Origin: Borrelia hispanica CRI
GTDB lineage: Bacteria; Spirochaetota; Spirochaetia; Borreliales; Borreliaceae
NCBI RefSeq assembly: GCF_000500065.1
Contig: NZ_AYOU01000121.1
Coordinates: 62,001 to 126,000 of the forward strand
Length of the DNA: 64,000 bases
Direction: 5' to 3'
Shown here: positions 48,499 to 57,160 of the stretch, piece after piece
Layout of the letters: every line of letters starts with the position of its first letter
Position numbering within the stretch: the stretch's first letter is position 1
Notes under the pieces: generated by a model
Databases searched by the model: none
What the model was told of the DNA's origin: nothing
The model's input: the letters and a program-made list of their open reading frames with translations, nothing else
Position numbers and translations under genes: made by a program

Positions 48499-50001
48499 TT
48501 ATAATAAGAAGTAAACCAGAATTCCTGATATTAAAATGTATCCAATAGCATATATAATGGTTTTAGATAATAATTTCCCTTCTTGTCCAATAAGTCCTGC
48601 AGTCGTTGTTGCGATTGTTATGTTTTGAGGAGAAATCATTTTTCCTCCTGTTGCTCCTGTTGTATTTGCAGCTGATAGCCAATATGGATTAATATCAAGG
48701 TTTGTTGCAATTTGTGTTTGCAAAGGTCCAAATAAAACATTTGAAACAGTATCGCTTCCTGTTAAAAAAGTTCCCAGAGCGCCAATTAATGGGCTAAATA
48801 GTGGATATAATGTGCCTGTTAATGTTGAGATACCATCTGCAAGGTCTTTGATCATTCCACTATGTGTCATTAATCTTGATATTGATACTATGCAGATAAT
48901 TACAAATGAAGACAATGCTAGTTTTTTTATTGTAAGGAGGAATGTTTTTAGTTGCTCAAGTATAGGAACACCTCTCATAGAATAAGATATTATGGTTGCA
49001 AGAATAATTAGAGGTCCTGGTGAAGTTAGCCATTTAAATTGTAGTGGATTTGCTCCTGGATAAATTTCGAGAATTGTTTTAAAGTTTGATAAATATTTAT
49101 TTATTGAGTGAAACAGTGGGGAAACAATTATTATAAGTGAAACTATTAAAATATAGGGCATGCAGGCAAGGAATCCTTGCATTTTTGATATTTTTATTTT
49201 GTTGTAAGTTTTATTTTCTTTGTCAAAAAATTTTGCATAGATTATTATTATTGCCATTACTGGTATGCTTCCAATTATTGCAGGAAGTTCTGGTCCTAAT
49301 ATTTTTGAAACATAAACTTGTGATATTGCAATAGATGCCCCTGATAGTAGTGTAAGTACAAACATTCCTCCTTTAAGGCTTTTAATTCCGCCGCCTACAA
49401 GAATAACCAATATAAATGGTATCAAAAGTGTTGGAATTATTAGTTGTAAAGAGGTGTCATAAGATAACATTTTAACGTCTAATTCTGTTGCTTGTGCTAG
49501 AGATATTATAGGAATTCCTACCGAACCATAGGCAGTTGAAGATGTATCCATGATTAAACATAAAAGACATGCAAAAAATGGTTCAAATCCCATTGCTATT
49601 AGTATTGATACAGGAATTGCAACAGCAGTTCCATATCCTGCAACTCCTTCCAAGAAGTTACCAAATCCCCATGTTACTAGCAAAATGATTATTCGCCTAT
49701 CAGAAGATACGTTTGATAACATTGCTTTTATGATTTGCATGTCATTTTGGCTTTCAGCCATTTTATATGTAAAAATAGCAGCTACTATTACAATAATTAT
49801 TGGCCATATTCCCATTATTGTTCCTTCAAGGATTGCAAGACTTGTATTGCTTATTCCTAGGTTTTTATCAAATAAAACTATTGCAATAGTAACTATTAAA
49901 CATATTGGTATGACATAGTAAGCTGGTTTTTTTATTATTCCAAGTCCAATAATAATTATTATAATTGGAATTACTGCTTTAATGAAATTATATAAATTCA
50001 T
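48499..50001 (-). CDS. lctP: L-lactate permease family transporter
   Basis: A 500-residue LctP-type symporter with about 13 membrane helices. Family signs are NFLEGVAGYGTAVAIPVSIL, LIMDTSSTAYGSVGIP, TFLTGSDTVSNVLFGPLQTQ and TTGATGGKMISPQNITIA. It would move lactate, the main fermentation end-product of Borrelia, with protons. The open frame extends 11 codons further, but ATG 50001 has AAAGGAG 14 bases upstream and gives the normal N-terminus MNLYNFIKAV, so it is chosen. It is divergent from dacA. Confidence 0.93.
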   Translation of the reverse strand: MNLYNFIKAVIPIIIIIIGLGIIKKPAYYVIPICLIVTIAIVLFDKNLGISNTSLAILEGTIMGIWPIIIVIVAAIFTYKMAESQNDMQIIKAMLSNVSSDRRIIILLVTWGFGNFLEGVAGYGTAVAIPVSILIAMGFEPFFACLLCLIMDTSSTAYGSVGIPIISLAQATELDVKMLSYDTSLQLIIPTLLIPFILVILVGGGIKSLKGGMFVLTLLSGASIAISQVYVSKILGPELPAIIGSIPVMAIIIIYAKFFDKENKTYNKIKISKMQGFLACMPYILIVSLIIIVSPLFHSINKYLSNFKTILEIYPGANPLQFKWLTSPGPLIILATIISYSMRGVPILEQLKTFLLTIKKLALSSFVIICIVSISRLMTHSGMIKDLADGISTLTGTLYPLFSPLIGALGTFLTGSDTVSNVLFGPLQTQIATNLDINPYWLSAANTTGATGGKMISPQNITIATTTAGLIGQEGKLLSKTIIYAIGYILISGILVYFLL

Positions 50002-50063
50002 AGTTGAATGTGAGCTCCTTTTTCTATTTACCATTTAATTTTATAACAAATTTTCATGCAATA

Positions 50064-50072
50064 ATATACAAT
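50064..50072 (+). promoter_or_regulatory. Candidate -10 region close to the dacA start
   Basis: TATACAAT (-10-like, TACAAT at 50067-50072) lies 10 bases before ATG 50082, with no ribosome site in between and only weak -35 matches upstream. Confidence 0.3.
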
Positions 50073-50081
50073 ATTTATTGT

Positions 50082-51005
50082 ATGAAAATTATTTTTATTA
50101 TTATGAGCATGTTTATTGTGTTTAATGCTCATAAACTATTTTCAATTACTTTGTTGCAAATTGAAAAAGTAACTTTGGATGCCAAGTCAGTCGTTTTGCT
50201 TGATTGTGATACTAAATGTGTTCTTTATTCTAAAAATCCAAATTTGGTTTTTCCGCCAGCATCACTTACTAAGCTTGTTACTATTTATACTGCTTTAGTT
50301 GAGGCAAAAAAGCAAAATATAGATTTAAATGTCATTGTTCCTATTAGTAGTTCTGCCTCATATTATAATTTGCCTTTAGATTCTTCATTAATGTTTTTAG
50401 AAGAAGGTCATAAGGTAACTTTTGAAGAATTGCTTAAGGGTCTTGTAGTTTCTTCTGGTAATGATGCTGCTATTGCGATTGCAGAATTTATAGTTGGTAA
50501 AGATTTAAATAATTTTGTTAGTTTGATGAATGATAATGTTTTAAAATTGAAACTTGTAAATACAAGTTTTGTTGATACATCAGGTTATAGTAAAGATAAT
50601 AAAATTACAGCATTAGAGATGGCATTATTTGCAAAAACTTATATAGATGAATTTGAATTTATGCTTAAGATACATTCTCTTAAAGATTTTATTTATCCAA
50701 AACTTGAAAATTTGGGTAGTACTTCTTCTTCAAAGATGTTAAATTTGAAACAAGATAATAAAAATATTTTGATATTGAGTTATCCTTATGCTGATGGATT
50801 AAAAACGGGTTATATTAAGACATCTGGTTTAAATTTAGTTGCTACAGCTAAAAAAGATGATATAAGGTTAATAGCTGTTATTTTAGGGGTTAATAAGGGA
50901 GTTGATAATGTTGGAGAAAAGAAACGTTCATTAATTGCACAGAAATTGTTTGAATATGGATTTGATAATTATTCTAAATTTTTTTGCATTGGCAAAAATA
51001 AATGA
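50082..51005 (+). CDS. dacA: D-alanyl-D-alanine carboxypeptidase (PBP5 type)
   Basis: A penicillin-binding protein that removes terminal D-Ala from stem peptides and so limits cross-linking. 307 residues from ATG 50082, which gives a signal peptide (MKIIFIIMSMFIVFNAHKLFS); the frame is open to 50004 but the first 26 codons there are not signal-like and start in the lctP promoter region. Catalytic motifs are SxxK in PPASLTKLVT, SxN in SSGNDAA and KTG in LKTGYIK. It lacks the long C-terminal beta domain and amphipathic anchor of E. coli PBP5, so it is likely secreted or held by its signal peptide. Confidence 0.93.
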   Translation: MKIIFIIMSMFIVFNAHKLFSITLLQIEKVTLDAKSVVLLDCDTKCVLYSKNPNLVFPPASLTKLVTIYTALVEAKKQNIDLNVIVPISSSASYYNLPLDSSLMFLEEGHKVTFEELLKGLVVSSGNDAAIAIAEFIVGKDLNNFVSLMNDNVLKLKLVNTSFVDTSGYSKDNKITALEMALFAKTYIDEFEFMLKIHSLKDFIYPKLENLGSTSSSKMLNLKQDNKNILILSYPYADGLKTGYIKTSGLNLVATAKKDDIRLIAVILGVNKGVDNVGEKKRSLIAQKLFEYGFDNYSKFFCIGKNK

Positions 51006-51270
51006 AAAAAGATATAATGGGGGTGTGATTTATTTTTTCTTTAAAGTAGTTTTAAATATATTTTGAAGAGAGGTTATTTTAGATAATAAATTCTAACATT
51101 AAAATATTGAGTGCTATGTTGAGAAGTGATTAAAGATTTAGAGGATTAATTCCTGAATACTTTTCAAGTATAAATATTAGGTTTATTTGTTTAATTGCAT
51201 TTGAAAAGTAAAACGTTTAACAGTATTTTATATGGTTTTATAAAAATTTTTTTAGAGAGTAATTAATTTT

Positions 51271-51762
51271 ATGTTAAATCATTTTAATTTTAAATTAAAG
51301 AGAGATGTTACGATAATCGTACCGGGTGAGGCTTTTGTATCAAATGATAGGGTTATATCTACAATACTTGGGTCTTGTGTTTCTGTTGTCCTTTATGATG
51401 AATTTCGTAAGCTTATAGGGTTAAATCATTATGTACTAGTGAAATCCGATTTAGTGGTAGATGATCTTAAAAAGGGTAGGTATGGTGTTTATGCTATTCC
51501 TATGTTAATTGATGCTATGATAGAGAATGGTGCATCAAAAAGCAATCTTAAAGCTAAGCTTTTTGGAGGTGCAAATTTTATAGCCAAGGGGACAGTAAAG
51601 GTGGGTGTTGAAAATTCGTCATTTGCACTTAGTGAATTAGATAAGCATGGTATTCCAATTTTGGCTAGAGATGTGGGGCATTCTAAGTCCAGAAAGATTT
51701 TTGTTTACCCTGAGAATTTTAGGGTTGTTGTTGAATATCCAGATGGTGCTAAAATTTTTTAA
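51271..51762 (+). CDS. cheD: Chemoreceptor glutamine deamidase CheD
   Basis: Deamidates receptor glutamines to glutamates so that they can be methylated, and in some bacteria interacts with CheC or CheX. 163 residues. The catalytic Cys is in STILGSCVSVVLYD, the His in GLNHYVL, and Thr in KGTVKVGVENS, in the usual order. The preceding 265-base gap (51006-51270) has no gene and no clear promoter that I can place. No Rep-type helicase gene follows: pepD is 185 bases away. Confidence 0.94.
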   Translation: MLNHFNFKLKRDVTIIVPGEAFVSNDRVISTILGSCVSVVLYDEFRKLIGLNHYVLVKSDLVVDDLKKGRYGVYAIPMLIDAMIENGASKSNLKAKLFGGANFIAKGTVKVGVENSSFALSELDKHGIPILARDVGHSKSRKIFVYPENFRVVVEYPDGAKIF

Positions 51763-51947
51763 TTTTTTATATACAATTTAGTTAGTATATAATTTATATC
51801 TTATATGTAATATATATTGACTTTGTAAATTGAGTTTATGGATTGTTTAGTATGTTTTTGTTAAAAATTGATTTTTTAAGTTGTATTATATTGTGTATAT
51901 GGTAATTATACTTATTAATAATTGTAAATTTTTATTGGAAATAATAG

Positions 51948-53369
51948 ATGGAAAATATTGTAATACATTATTTTAAACAGATATCTCAAATTCCTCGATG
52001 TTCAAAGAATTTGAAAGGTATTAGTAATTTTATTAAAAAAGAAGCCAAAAAATTTAGATTTTCTTTTAAAGAAGACAATGTTGGAAATATTGTGGTTAAG
52101 ATTAAGGCTAATGAATGTGATAATGTTTTGCCAGTGATTTTACAAGCTCATACAGATATGGTTTGTGAAAAAAATGAATCTGTTGTACATGATTTTGAAA
52201 AAGATCCTATAAAGATCATAGAGGATGATGGATATTTTTTTGCATCAGGTACTACTCTTGGTGCTGATAATGGAATTGGGGTTGCAATTATGCTTGCCAT
52301 TATGAGTGAGTCTTCTGCTTTTAAACATCCTGCTTTAGAACTTCTCTTTACTGTTGATGAGGAGATAGGATTAATAGGAGCTATTGGACTTGATCCTAAT
52401 TTATGTAGTGGTAAGATGTTAATTAATCTTGATGGAGAAGAAGAAGGCTATTTTTTGATTGGTTGTGCTGGTTCTAGGCTTGTTCATATTAATTTTGAGC
52501 CACGATATAGAAAATCTAGAAAAAAAACATGTGTTGAAATTTTATTTACAGGACTTCAAGGCGGTCATTCTGGTGTAGATATTCATGTTGATTTTGCTAA
52601 TTCTTTAAAGTTGATTTTTTTTGCATTAAATTTACTTGGAGAAAAAATATCGTTTGAGATTGGACACATATCTGGTGGATGTAAAAGCAATGCCATTCCT
52701 AGAGAGGCAAAGGCATTGATACTGATTGAAGATGAAGATTATGCTTTATTAGAGAGAGAATTAGACTTGTTTAAGTGTCATGTTCAGGAGATGCATAATC
52801 TTGATGTTGGTTTTGAGATTGTTTTAGATAGAGTGGATTTTTCTGGTGATGTTTTAGATGACATAGATCAGGGTAAACTTTTAGATATGGGAATGGCGTT
52901 TTTTCATGGAGTTCAAAAGGTTGAAGATTATGATGAAAAACTTGTTAGAACATCTTTAAATTTTGCTAGTCTGTTGAAAGTTGGGGATGAATATCAGTTT
53001 GTGTTTACAATAAGATCTTTATTAGATATTGAAAAGGAATATATTTGTTGTCATTTAAAAGCTATTAGTAAGCTTGCAGGTGCTAATTTTAAAATAATTT
53101 ATGATTATTCTTCTTGGCAACCATCGAAGCATAGTGAACTTCTAAGTCATTTGAAAAATGTATATAAAGATATGTATTTGCATGAGGCTAAGACGGTAAT
53201 GGTTCATGCTGGTCTTGAGACAGGAATAATATCTGCAAAATTTGGAGAAATAGATGCGGTTACAATTGGGCCTTGGATCAATTATCCTCATACACCAAGG
53301 GAACGTGTTGATATTGCTTCAGTTGTTAGAGTTTATGATTTTTTAAAGAAAAGCTTGGAAACTTTGTAA
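51948..53369 (+). CDS. pepD: Aminoacyl-histidine dipeptidase PepD (M20C family)
   Basis: A zinc dipeptidase of 473 residues. Signs are PRCSKNLKGISNFI, QAHTDMVCEKN (HxD), DNGIGVA, TVDEEIGLIGAIGLD (catalytic Glu and zinc Glu), INLDGEEEG, FTGLQGGHSGVDIH (lid domain His) and MVHAGLETGI plus TIGPWINYPHTPRE near the end. It is the second M20 dipeptidase in this window besides the one at 4691, which fits an organism that lives on host peptides. GGAAAT lies 7 bases before the ATG. Confidence 0.95.
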   Translation: MENIVIHYFKQISQIPRCSKNLKGISNFIKKEAKKFRFSFKEDNVGNIVVKIKANECDNVLPVILQAHTDMVCEKNESVVHDFEKDPIKIIEDDGYFFASGTTLGADNGIGVAIMLAIMSESSAFKHPALELLFTVDEEIGLIGAIGLDPNLCSGKMLINLDGEEEGYFLIGCAGSRLVHINFEPRYRKSRKKTCVEILFTGLQGGHSGVDIHVDFANSLKLIFFALNLLGEKISFEIGHISGGCKSNAIPREAKALILIEDEDYALLERELDLFKCHVQEMHNLDVGFEIVLDRVDFSGDVLDDIDQGKLLDMGMAFFHGVQKVEDYDEKLVRTSLNFASLLKVGDEYQFVFTIRSLLDIEKEYICCHLKAISKLAGANFKIIYDYSSWQPSKHSELLSHLKNVYKDMYLHEAKTVMVHAGLETGIISAKFGEIDAVTIGPWINYPHTPRERVDIASVVRVYDFLKKSLETL

Positions 53370-53416
53370 GTTGTGAGTTTTTTTTGATGTTATTTAGTTT
53401 TGAATATATATTTTGG

Positions 53417-53445
53417 TTGACTTACTCTTTGAATATATATAAAAT
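53417..53445 (+). promoter_or_regulatory. Promoter for the tRNA cluster
   Basis: TTGACT (53417-53422), a 17-base spacer and TAAAAT (53440-53445). A second -10 candidate TATAAT lies at 53456-53461 and would start transcripts just before tRNA-His. Confidence 0.6.
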
Positions 53446-53470
53446 AAAATTTGCATATAATTGAGTAATT

Positions 53471-53544
53471 GGTGGTTGTAGCTCAGTTGGTAGAGCGCCG
53501 GGTTGTGGTTCCGGTTGTCGCGGGTTCGAGCCCCGTCAGTCACC
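53471..53544 (+). tRNA. tRNA-His (anticodon GTG)
   Basis: Acceptor GTGGTTG with CAGTCAC plus the histidine-specific extra G-1 paired to C73; D arm GCTCAGTTGGTAGAGC; anticodon loop TTGTGGT; T arm CGGG-TTCGAGC-CCCG. No encoded CCA. Confidence 0.97.
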
Positions 53545-53562
53545 TTTTATTTTTTGTTAGAT

Positions 53563-53636
53563 ACACCCATGGCTCAATTGGAGAGAGCATTGGACTTCGG
53601 ATCCAAAGGTTGCAGGTTCGAGCCCTGCTGGGTGTG
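53563..53636 (+). tRNA. tRNA-Arg (anticodon TCG)
   Basis: Acceptor ACACCCA with TGGGTGT, anticodon stem TTGGA/TCCAA around loop CTTCGGA (TCG), T arm GCAGG-TTCGAGC-CCTGC, discriminator G. No encoded CCA. Confidence 0.97.
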
Positions 53637-53693
53637 AAGTGTTGGTTTTGTACTTGCAAAAGCTTTTTAAGTTTTGTATACTACCTAAGGTAT

Positions 53694-53774
53694 GCAGGAG
53701 TGGTGGAACTGGCAGACACGCTAGACTTAGGATCTAGTGCCTTAGGCATGTGGGTTCAAGTCCCACCTTCTGCA
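53694..53774 (+). tRNA. tRNA-Leu (anticodon TAG)
   Basis: Acceptor GCAGGAG with CTTCTGC, anticodon stem CTAGA/TCTAG around loop CTTAGGA (TAG), long variable arm of a class II tRNA, T arm GTGGG-TTCAAGT-CCCAC. It is only 5 bases from the next tRNA. Confidence 0.97.
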
Positions 53775-53779
53775 AAAGT

Positions 53780-53851
53780 GCGAAAGTAACTCAGTGGTAG
53801 AGTATCACCTTGCCAAGGTGGGAGTCGCGGGTTCAAATCCCGTCTTTCGCT
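53780..53851 (+). tRNA. tRNA-Gly (anticodon GCC)
   Basis: Acceptor GCGAAAG with CTTTCGC, anticodon stem TCACC/GGTGG around loop TTGCCAA (GCC), T arm GCGGG-TTCAAAT-CCCGT. Last of the four-tRNA run, 48 bases before tig. Confidence 0.97.
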
Positions 53852-53899
53852 TAATTTTGAAAATTATTAATGTTAAAGCATGTTAATTAGAGGAATATT

Positions 53900-55249
53900 G
53901 TGATATTAACTAGTAATGTGAAATTAATGCCTGGTTCTAAAGTTGAAGCTGTTATTCAAATTTCAAAAGAATTTGTTAAGGCAAAATATAATGAAATCTT
54001 GAAAGATTATTCTTCTCGTCTTAAAGTTAAAGGATTTCGGACTGGTAAAGTTCCTTTTAGCATTATTGAAGGTAAATATTCTGACAATATTAGGGCTCTT
54101 GCTATAGAGAATCTAATTCATAAATCTTTGGAAGAATTCTTTGAAAATGCAATTTATAAGCCATTAAGTTATGCTGTTCCTAAAATATTAGATGAAAAAT
54201 TGGAAATAAATTTTGATAAAGATTTTGAATTTACTTTTGTTTATGAATCTTATCCTGAATTTGAAATTTTTGATATTTCAAATTTTAAGGTGGAAATTCC
54301 AGAAGTTGTTATTTCTGATTCTGATATAGAAAATGAGCTTAAGTTGTTACAATTTGAAAATTCAATAATTGTTGAGGATACCGGTAGTGTTAAAGTAGGT
54401 AGTATTGTTAGAGTAGATTTTGTGGAACTTGATGATTCTTTAAATGAGATTTTAGCAACTAAAAGACAAGATTTTGTTCTTACCGTTGGTGGTGAATCTG
54501 ATAATTATTATGGATTTGATGATGATATTATTGGGATGAAAAAAGATGAAGAGAAAATAGTGGAAAAAAATTATGGTATAGATTATAAGTTTAGTGAACT
54601 TGTTAATACTTCTAAGAGATTGAAGATATGCGTTAAGAATATAAAGAGACGTGATATTCCTGAGCTTGATGATGCTTTTGCAAAAGATGTTAAAGATAGT
54701 CTGAATACTTTGGAAGAGCTTAGGGATTATGTAAGAGAAAATATGTTAAGAGTTGTTCAGGAGAAGACCAATTCTCTCAAGCTTTCAAAGTTATTATCTA
54801 GTATTGCAGAAAAAGTAAATATAGATGTACCGTCTGCTATGTTTGAAGCTGAATTAAAAAATGTTATTAATGAATTTTCACATCAAAATAAGATTAACAT
54901 TACTCAGTTGCAAAATTCTTCTGCAGGTTTAGAGGGTGTTAGTGATGTTTTTAAGGAAAATGTACTTAATAAATTAAAATCTAAATTAGTTTTTCAAAAA
55001 ATTGTAGATAATGATTCAAGCGAAGTTACGGAGCTTGATTTAGAGAATGAATTTATTAAGCAGTCTCAAAATTTAAAAATGGCTCTTCAGGATGTTAAGA
55101 AATTTTATAAAGAAAAAAATTTATTTGGACTTTTAAAGAATGAAATTAAGAGACAAAAGGTTAAAGAGAAAATTTTACAAGATTTGGAAGAAATTAAACT
55201 TGAAAAAGTTTCCTTTAGAGATTTTGTTAATTATGGAACAGGTGAATAA
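53900..55249 (+). CDS. tig: Trigger factor chaperone
   Basis: A ribosome-associated chaperone with peptidyl-prolyl isomerase domain, 449 residues. The N-terminal ribosome-docking loop is intact ([16 protein letters not shown]). The FKBP-like middle domain (about 150-240) contains [11 protein letters not shown] and ends near the [16 protein letters not shown] element that links to the C-domain. The start is GTG with AGAGGAA 9 bases upstream. Its stop overlaps the clpP ATG by one base (TAATG). It begins the tig-clpP-clpX-lon proteostasis run. Confidence 0.95.
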   Translation: MILTSNVKLMPGSKVEAVIQISKEFVKAKYNEILKDYSSRLKVKGFRTGKVPFSIIEGKYSDNIRALAIENLIHKSLEEFFENAIYKPLSYAVPKILDEKLEINFDKDFEFTFVYESYPEFEIFDISNFKVEIPEVVISDSDIENELKLLQFENSIIVEDTGSVKVGSIVRVDFVELDDSLNEILATKRQDFVLTVGGESDNYYGFDDDIIGMKKDEEKIVEKNYGIDYKFSELVNTSKRLKICVKNIKRRDIPELDDAFAKDVKDSLNTLEELRDYVRENMLRVVQEKTNSLKLSKLLSSIAEKVNIDVPSAMFEAELKNVINEFSHQNKINITQLQNSSAGLEGVSDVFKENVLNKLKSKLVFQKIVDNDSSEVTELDLENEFIKQSQNLKMALQDVKKFYKEKNLFGLLKNEIKRQKVKEKILQDLEEIKLEKVSFRDFVNYGTGE

Positions 55250-55848
55250 TGATAAGAGAATGTATGCATAATTTAGTGCCTACTGTTGTAGAGCATACTG
55301 GAAATTATGAACGTGTGTTTGATATATATTCAAGATTACTACGAGATAGAATAATTTTTTTGAGTGGTGAGATTAATGATTTAAGAGCAGATACAGTCAT
55401 TGCTCAACTTTTATTTTTGGAATCTGAAGACTCTAAAAAGGATATATATCTTTATATAAATTCTCCAGGAGGTAGTATTACTGCAGGACTTGCAATTTAT
55501 GATACTATGCAGTATATCAAGCCAGATGTGAGGACTATTTGCATTGGTCAAGCGGCTTCAATGGCTGCATTTTTACTTGCGGGAGGTTCTGTAGGTAAGA
55601 GAGAGTCTTTGTCTTATTCAAGGATAATGATTCATCAACCTTGGGGTGGAATAGGTGGCCAAGCTAGTGACATTAGTATACAAGCTAATGAAATTATAAG
55701 ACTTAAGAGGTTAATAATAGATATTATGTCTGAAAAAATAGGAGTTTCTAAGGAAAAATTAGCTCTTGATATTGAGAGAGATTATTTTATGACACCAGAA
55801 GATGCTTTGAATTATGGAATCATTGATAGCATTTTGGTGAGGAATTAG
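55249..55848 (+). CDS. clpP: ATP-dependent Clp protease proteolytic subunit
   Basis: A 199-residue serine peptidase that forms the barrel used by ClpX. The Ser is in [16 protein letters not shown], the His in [10 protein letters not shown], and the Asp in [27 protein letters not shown] is the oxyanion region. It starts on the last base of the tig stop. The 22 bases to clpX hold a GTGAG-like ribosome site, so the two are probably translated from one message. Confidence 0.97.
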   Translation: MIRECMHNLVPTVVEHTGNYERVFDIYSRLLRDRIIFLSGEINDLRADTVIAQLLFLESEDSKKDIYLYINSPGGSITAGLAIYDTMQYIKPDVRTICIGQAASMAAFLLAGGSVGKRESLSYSRIMIHQPWGGIGGQASDISIQANEIIRLKRLIIDIMSEKIGVSKEKLALDIERDYFMTPEDALNYGIIDSILVRN

Positions 55849-55870
55849 TTTGAGTTTTAGGTGAGATTAT

Positions 55871-57160
55871 ATGGCAAGAAGTAAAAGTCAAAAAATTGAA
55901 GGGTGTTCTTTTTGTGGTCGTACTAGAGCTGAGGCTGAAGGTAAGATTATTTCAGCAAAGTCTGTTGCGATTTGTTTTGAATGTTCTAAAATATGTCATA
56001 ATCTTTTTAAAGAAGAGTCAGACAAACCAGCAAGTAATAAGGCTCCAAGAGGGCTTCCAACTCCTAAGCAGCTTAAGAGTCATTTAGATAAGTATATTAT
56101 TGGGCAAGAAGATGCAAAGAAAGTATTATCTGTTGCTGTTTATAATCATTATAAAAGGATCTTTAAGGGAAGTAAGCGAGAGACTGGGGTTGAACTTGAG
56201 AAATCTAATGTACTCCTTGTAGGGCCTACTGGTAGTGGTAAGACATTGCTTGCAAAAAAATTGGCAGCTGAGATGAATGTTCCATTTGCAATTGCTGATG
56301 CTACAACTCTTACTGAAGCTGGATATGTGGGAGAGGATGTCGAGAATATTTTGCTTAAGCTAATTCATGCTGCTAATGGAGATGTGAGTTTTGCAGAAAG
56401 AGGTATCATTTATATAGATGAGATAGATAAGATTGCAAAAAAAGGTGAGAATATTTCAATTACAAGAGATGTATCTGGAGAGGGTGTTCAACAGTCTTTA
56501 CTCAAGATAATTGAAGGTACTATTGCAAATGTTCCACCAAGAGGTGGTAGAAAACATCCTTATGAGGAAACTATTGCAATTAATACTCAAGATATACTAT
56601 TTATATGTGGTGGAGCTTTTGTTGGACTTGAAAATATTATTAAAAAAAGAATTAACAAAAGTTTTATTGGTTTTTCATCTTCTAGTCGCAAGGATACAGG
56701 TGGAGATAATTCTTTAAAATATTTAGAAATGGAAGATTTGATTAAATTTGGCCTTATTCCAGAATTTGTAGGTAGACTTCCTGTGCATTCTTATCTTGAT
56801 AAATTAGAAAAAAAAGATTTGATGAAAATATTAGTTGAACCTGAAAATTCTATTGTAAGGCAATACTATCATATGTTTAAGATGGATAATGTTGATCTTT
56901 TATTTGAAAAGGATGCGCTTGATGCAATTGCAGAAGAAGCTATGCTTAAAAATACAGGTGCTAGGGGCTTACGCTCTATTTTAGAAGAACTACTTAAAGA
57001 TGTGATGTTTGAAATTCCTTCCAGTAAGCAAATTAAAAAAGTTATTGTGACTAAAGATTCTGTTTTAAATGCTAACATTGAGCCCTTAATTTTAACGGGA
57101 AGGCATGTTAATAAGCCTTGGGCAAAAGAACTTTATGAAATCAATTCTAAATCTAATTAA
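55871..57160 (+). CDS. clpX: Clp protease ATPase subunit ClpX
   Basis: An unfoldase AAA+ ring partner of ClpP, 429 residues. The N-terminal C4 zinc finger is clear ([14 protein letters not shown], then CFECSKIC). Walker A is [11 protein letters not shown], Walker B is [11 protein letters not shown], pore loop is [10 protein letters not shown], and the C-terminal region has [22 protein letters not shown] ribosome site lies 9 bases before the ATG. Its 3' end overlaps the chosen lon start by 26 bases in another frame. Confidence 0.97.
   Translation: MARSKSQKIEGCSFCGRTRAEAEGKIISAKSVAICFECSKICHNLFKEESDKPASNKAPRGLPTPKQLKSHLDKYIIGQEDAKKVLSVAVYNHYKRIFKGSKRETGVELEKSNVLLVGPTGSGKTLLAKKLAAEMNVPFAIADATTLTEAGYVGEDVENILLKLIHAANGDVSFAERGIIYIDEIDKIAKKGENISITRDVSGEGVQQSLLKIIEGTIANVPPRGGRKHPYEETIAINTQDILFICGGAFVGLENIIKKRINKSFIGFSSSSRKDTGGDNSLKYLEMEDLIKFGLIPEFVGRLPVHSYLDKLEKKDLMKILVEPENSIVRQYYHMFKMDNVDLLFEKDALDAIAEEAMLKNTGARGLRSILEELLKDVMFEIPSSKQIKKVIVTKDSVLNANIEPLILTGRHVNKPWAKELYEINSKSN

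Noticed and set aside
51006-51270. Possible small gene in the gap before cheD
   Set aside because: The ATGs present open only frames of a few codons, with no signal-like sequence.
53469-53789. Open frame of 106 codons over the tRNA cluster
   Set aside because: It reads through tRNA-His, tRNA-Arg and tRNA-Leu, which are supported by full cloverleaf pairing; no protein family is visible.
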